8,560 nucleotides of DNA from Bacillota bacterium (GTDB taxonomy: Bacteria; Bacillota_A; Clostridia; Peptostreptococcales; Anaerovoracaceae). The stretch lies in NCBI GenBank assembly GCA_017556895.1, contig JAFYLX010000012.1:1-8560 (forward strand). Reading direction: 5' to 3'. Shown in pieces: positions 6,271 through 8,560 of the stretch. The position numbers and the translations under genes are program-made. The notes beneath the pieces were generated by a model. The model had not been told where the DNA came from. It searched no databases and saw only the letters and a list, made by a program, of their open reading frames with translations. How positions within the stretch are numbered: the first letter of the stretch is position 1; every line of letters starts with the position of its first letter.

Positions 6271-7272
6271 ATGGTTATTCCTGTTAACTTAGGTGAAAAA
6301 AGTTATGAAATATATTTAGAAAAGGACGGACTAGATAATGTAGGCCAACTTTTCGATTTAAATAGACGAGTTCTTGTTGTAACGGACGATGGAGTACCGG
6401 CAAAATATGCAAAATCAGTATATGACGCAAGCAAGGATGCATATTTAGTTACTATTCCTGCAGGGGAGACTTCTAAAAATTTAGATACCTTTGCTATGCT
6501 TTGTCAAAAAATGCTAGAAAAGGGTTTCACTAGGAAAGATTGTGTAGTGGCTGTCGGAGGCGGAGTGGTTGGAGATCTTTCCGGCTTTGCTGCCGCATGC
6601 TACATGCGTGGAATAGATTTCTACAACGTGCCTACAACTTTGCTTTCTCAGGTAGATTCATCCGTAGGCGGCAAGACGGCTATTGATTTTTGTGGTATCA
6701 AAAATATAATCGGTGCATTTCATCAGCCTAAGGCGGTTTTGATAGATACTAATGTGCTTGAAACCCTAGATAAACGACAGTTTGCTTGTGGAGCGGCTGA
6801 AATTATAAAGATGGCTGCAACTTTTGATACTGAGCTCTTTGAAGTGATTGAAAAAGCAAGAATTTCTTCGAATTTAGACGATATTGTTGAAAAGATTGTT
6901 AGAATTAAGGCTAATGTAGTGGAATTAGATGAGAAAGAGTCTGGATTGAGAAAAGTTTTAAACTTTGGACATACTATCGGCCACGGTATAGAAAGCGTTA
7001 CAGATTTACTTCATGGTGAGTGTGTTGCCATCGGTATGCTTGCTATGGCAAGCAACGATGTTAAGAATAGACTTATTAAGGTTTTAGAACGTGAAGGTTT
7101 GCCAGTAACTTGTAGTGCTGATGTGACAGATGTAGTAAGTGCTGCTATGCATGACAAGAAATCCGAAGGAGACGTTATAACTACTGTAGTTGTTGATGAA
7201 ATCGGCAGCTATAGATTCGAAAAGAAAGACAAAGAAAGATTAGCGATTGATTACAGGGAGGTGTCCTTATGA
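6271..7272 (+). CDS. aroB: 3-dehydroquinate synthase
   Basis: A 333-residue NAD- and metal-dependent enzyme that cyclises DAHP to 3-dehydroquinate, the second shikimate-pathway step. The NAD-binding GGGVVGDLSGFAA lies at 96-108, followed by PTTLLSQVDSSVGGKTAID (121-139). The expected metal ligands are E177 in CGAAEIIK, H234 in NFGHTIGH and H248 in LLHGE. K180 and the basic GLRKVLNFGHT stretch are also in place. It is slightly shorter than most AroB proteins (about 340-370), mainly at the ends, with no domain missing. The ribosome binding site AGGAGG (6259-6264) lies inside the last codons of pheA and only one base separates the two genes, so they are clearly co-transcribed and probably translationally coupled. 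The stop codon overlaps the aroC start in an ATGA. Confidence 0.96.
   Translation: MVIPVNLGEKSYEIYLEKDGLDNVGQLFDLNRRVLVVTDDGVPAKYAKSVYDASKDAYLVTIPAGETSKNLDTFAMLCQKMLEKGFTRKDCVVAVGGGVVGDLSGFAAACYMRGIDFYNVPTTLLSQVDSSVGGKTAIDFCGIKNIIGAFHQPKAVLIDTNVLETLDKRQFACGAAEIIKMAATFDTELFEVIEKARISSNLDDIVEKIVRIKANVVELDEKESGLRKVLNFGHTIGHGIESVTDLLHGECVAIGMLAMASNDVKNRLIKVLEREGLPVTCSADVTDVVSAAMHDKKSEGDVITTVVVDEIGSYRFEKKDKERLAIDYREVSL
7255..7263 (+). promoter_or_regulatory. Ribosome binding site of aroC inside the end of aroB
   Basis: AGGGAGGTG lies 5 bases before the aroC ATG and within the last codons of aroB. Together with the 4-base ATGA overlap (7269-7272) it fixes the aroC start and points to translational coupling. 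Confidence 0.85.
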
Positions 7273-8360
7273 AGAACACATTTGGAAATGCGATTACCGT
7301 GACTTTGTTCGGTGAAAGCCACGGCTTGGCCATAGGTGCGGTTCTTGACGGCATCGCCCCTGGAATTAAAATCGATGAAGAATATATCAATTCAAAACTT
7401 GAGCAGCGAAAAGCAAAGGGTAAAATATCAACAAAGAGACATGAGGCGGATGCCTTTGAGATTGTTAGTGGTGTTTTTAACGGATATACTACTGGAACTC
7501 CGCTTTGCATAGTCATCAAGAACGAAGATGTAAAGAGTAAAGATTACGATCAAATGAGCAGAATAGCAAGACCTGGCCATGCTGATTTGACTGCTTTCTA
7601 TAAGTACAAAGGTTTCGAAGACTTTAGGGGTGGTGGACACTTTTCTGGCAGAATAACTGCACCTCTAGTTGCGGCTGGGGCGATTCTAATGAAAGCGTTG
7701 GAAGATAAAGGCGTTTATATAGGAACCCATATTAAGAAATGCCATAATATATGTGATAGAAACTTTGAAATGTTAAAAGAAGATATAGAACTTCTTTCTA
7801 AACTTCAATTTCCTGTTTTAGATGAAACTATTGCCAAGGAAATGACGCAAGACATCGAAACGGCGGCAGAGAAAGGCGATAGCTTGGGAGGAATTCTAGA
7901 AACCGCTGTTATAGGAGTCCCTGAGGGCGTGGGAGAACCGTGGTTCGATTCTGTTGAAAGTATGCTTTCTCATGGACTTTTTTCAATTCCTGCTGTAAAG
8001 GGCGTAGAGTTTGGTGCAGGATTTGATATTGCGACTATGCTCGGTTCAGAAGCTAACGATGCATACAGATATGAAGGTGACAAAGTGGTGACAACTACTA
8101 ATAACAACGGCGGAGTTAACGGGGGCATCACAAACGGTATGCCGATCCTTTTTAGAACTGCAATAAAACCTACCCCTTCAATATTTAAGACGCAGGAAAC
8201 AGTGGATTTTATTAAATCTGAAAATACAGAGTTATCGCTAAAAGGAAGACACGATCCTGCAATAGTGCATCGTGCAAGGGCAGTGGTAGATGCAATGACG
8301 GCTATTACACTAGCAGATTTGCTTACGGTTAGATTTGGAACTAACTATCTAGGAAAATAA
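7269..8360 (+). CDS. aroC: Chorismate synthase
   Basis: A 363-residue FMNH2-dependent enzyme that converts EPSP to chorismate, the last common step of the shikimate pathway. The family signatures are all present: LFGESHG (13-19) with catalytic H18, RPGHADL (101-107) with H104, and RGGGHFSGRITAP around 120-132. Further on are the GEPWFDSVESMLSHGLFSIP block, the FMN-binding NNNGGVNGGITNG block and the C-terminal GRHDPAIVHRARAVVDAM block. The variant SGRITAP replaces the more usual SARETA; I take this as a lineage variant because the rest of the site is intact. Length is normal (about 350-390). It overlaps aroB by four bases and is followed after 17 bases by aroE, so it shares their transcript. 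As a flavoenzyme it needs a separate source of reduced FMN in the cell; none is fused here. Confidence 0.97.
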   Translation: MKNTFGNAITVTLFGESHGLAIGAVLDGIAPGIKIDEEYINSKLEQRKAKGKISTKRHEADAFEIVSGVFNGYTTGTPLCIVIKNEDVKSKDYDQMSRIARPGHADLTAFYKYKGFEDFRGGGHFSGRITAPLVAAGAILMKALEDKGVYIGTHIKKCHNICDRNFEMLKEDIELLSKLQFPVLDETIAKEMTQDIETAAEKGDSLGGILETAVIGVPEGVGEPWFDSVESMLSHGLFSIPAVKGVEFGAGFDIATMLGSEANDAYRYEGDKVVTTTNNNGGVNGGITNGMPILFRTAIKPTPSIFKTQETVDFIKSENTELSLKGRHDPAIVHRARAVVDAMTAITLADLLTVRFGTNYLGK

Positions 8361-8377
8361 TTATTCGGGAGAATAAA

Positions 8378-8560
8378 ATGACAGATTACGGATTAATCGG
8401 CGGAAAACTGGGACACAGCTTTTCGAAAATAATTCACAATCAAATAGCGGACTATAAATATGACTTAATAGAACTTACATCAGACGAGCTTAAGGATTTT
8501 TTGACTGAAAAAGAATTTAAAGCAGTTAATGTGACGATTCCCTATAAGCAGGAAGTCATA
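8378..8560 (+). CDS. aroE: Shikimate dehydrogenase, N-terminal part (cut by window edge)
   Basis: The first 61 codons of an open frame that continues past the window. The start GLIGGKLGHSFSKIIHN matches the shikimate-binding N-terminal domain of AroE, with the two substrate serines S14 and S16. NVTIPYK (51-57) holds the substrate threonine T53 and the catalytic lysine K57. AroE reduces 3-dehydroshikimate to shikimate with NADPH. The stretch between the serine pair and NVTIPYK is about ten residues shorter than in E. coli AroE, a compact form I have seen in other Firmicutes. The start has a good ribosome binding site, GGGAGA (8367-8372), 5 bases before the ATG. Only the N-terminal domain is visible, so I cannot see the NADP-binding domain or say whether another domain, such as shikimate kinase, is fused. 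Confidence 0.9.
   Translation, partial: MTDYGLIGGKLGHSFSKIIHNQIADYKYDLIELTSDELKDFLTEKEFKAVNVTIPYKQEVI

Overview
The window looks like chromosomal core sequence from a low-GC Gram-positive anaerobe, most likely in Clostridia. The reasons are the A/T-rich codons (AGA arginine, TTA leucine), strong AGGAGG-type ribosome binding sites, a YfcC-type transporter, and a spoVB-mazG-hup-rqcP block that is a known Firmicutes neighbourhood. A narrower placement, such as the Anaerovoracaceae/Family XIII group, is only a guess. Every supported gene is on the + strand. I see no mobile element, CRISPR array, rRNA, tRNA or phage gene.

Layout. Positions 1-579 hold the 3' end of a YfcC/DcuC-family membrane transporter, closed by a clear intrinsic terminator at 602-631. 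A good sigma-A-type promoter (662-690, extended -10) then starts a five-gene unit. Its genes are an MtaD-like adenosine-nucleoside deaminase (730-2016), a SpoVB/MurJ-like flippase (2031-3647), MazG (3658-4500), HU (4535-4813) and RqcP/YabO (4827-5066). A second intrinsic terminator lies at 5072-5103. A second near-consensus promoter (5106-5134) starts the aromatic amino acid unit: pheA (5169-6269), aroB (6271-7272), aroC (7269-8360) and the first 61 codons of aroE (8378 to the window edge). No gene-free stretch exceeds about 150 bases; the two longest gaps (580-729 and 5067-5168) each hold one terminator and one promoter.

How the genes work together. The first unit is a housekeeping set: nucleoside salvage or detoxification (MtaD), cell-wall lipid carrier export (flippase), clearing of abnormal NTPs (MazG), nucleoid structure (HU) and rescue of stalled 50S subunits (RqcP). 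In endospore formers this block normally runs on into yabP, yabQ and divIC. Here it stops after rqcP, and aromatic biosynthesis genes follow. The second unit encodes shikimate-pathway steps (AroB, AroE, AroC) and the chorismate-to-phenylpyruvate branch (PheA), with tight one-base or overlapping junctions.

I found no new biological system. The points most worth a second look are the shortened sporulation-type gene block, the strong codon bias of the transporter fragment, and the uncertain substrate of the MtaD-like enzyme.
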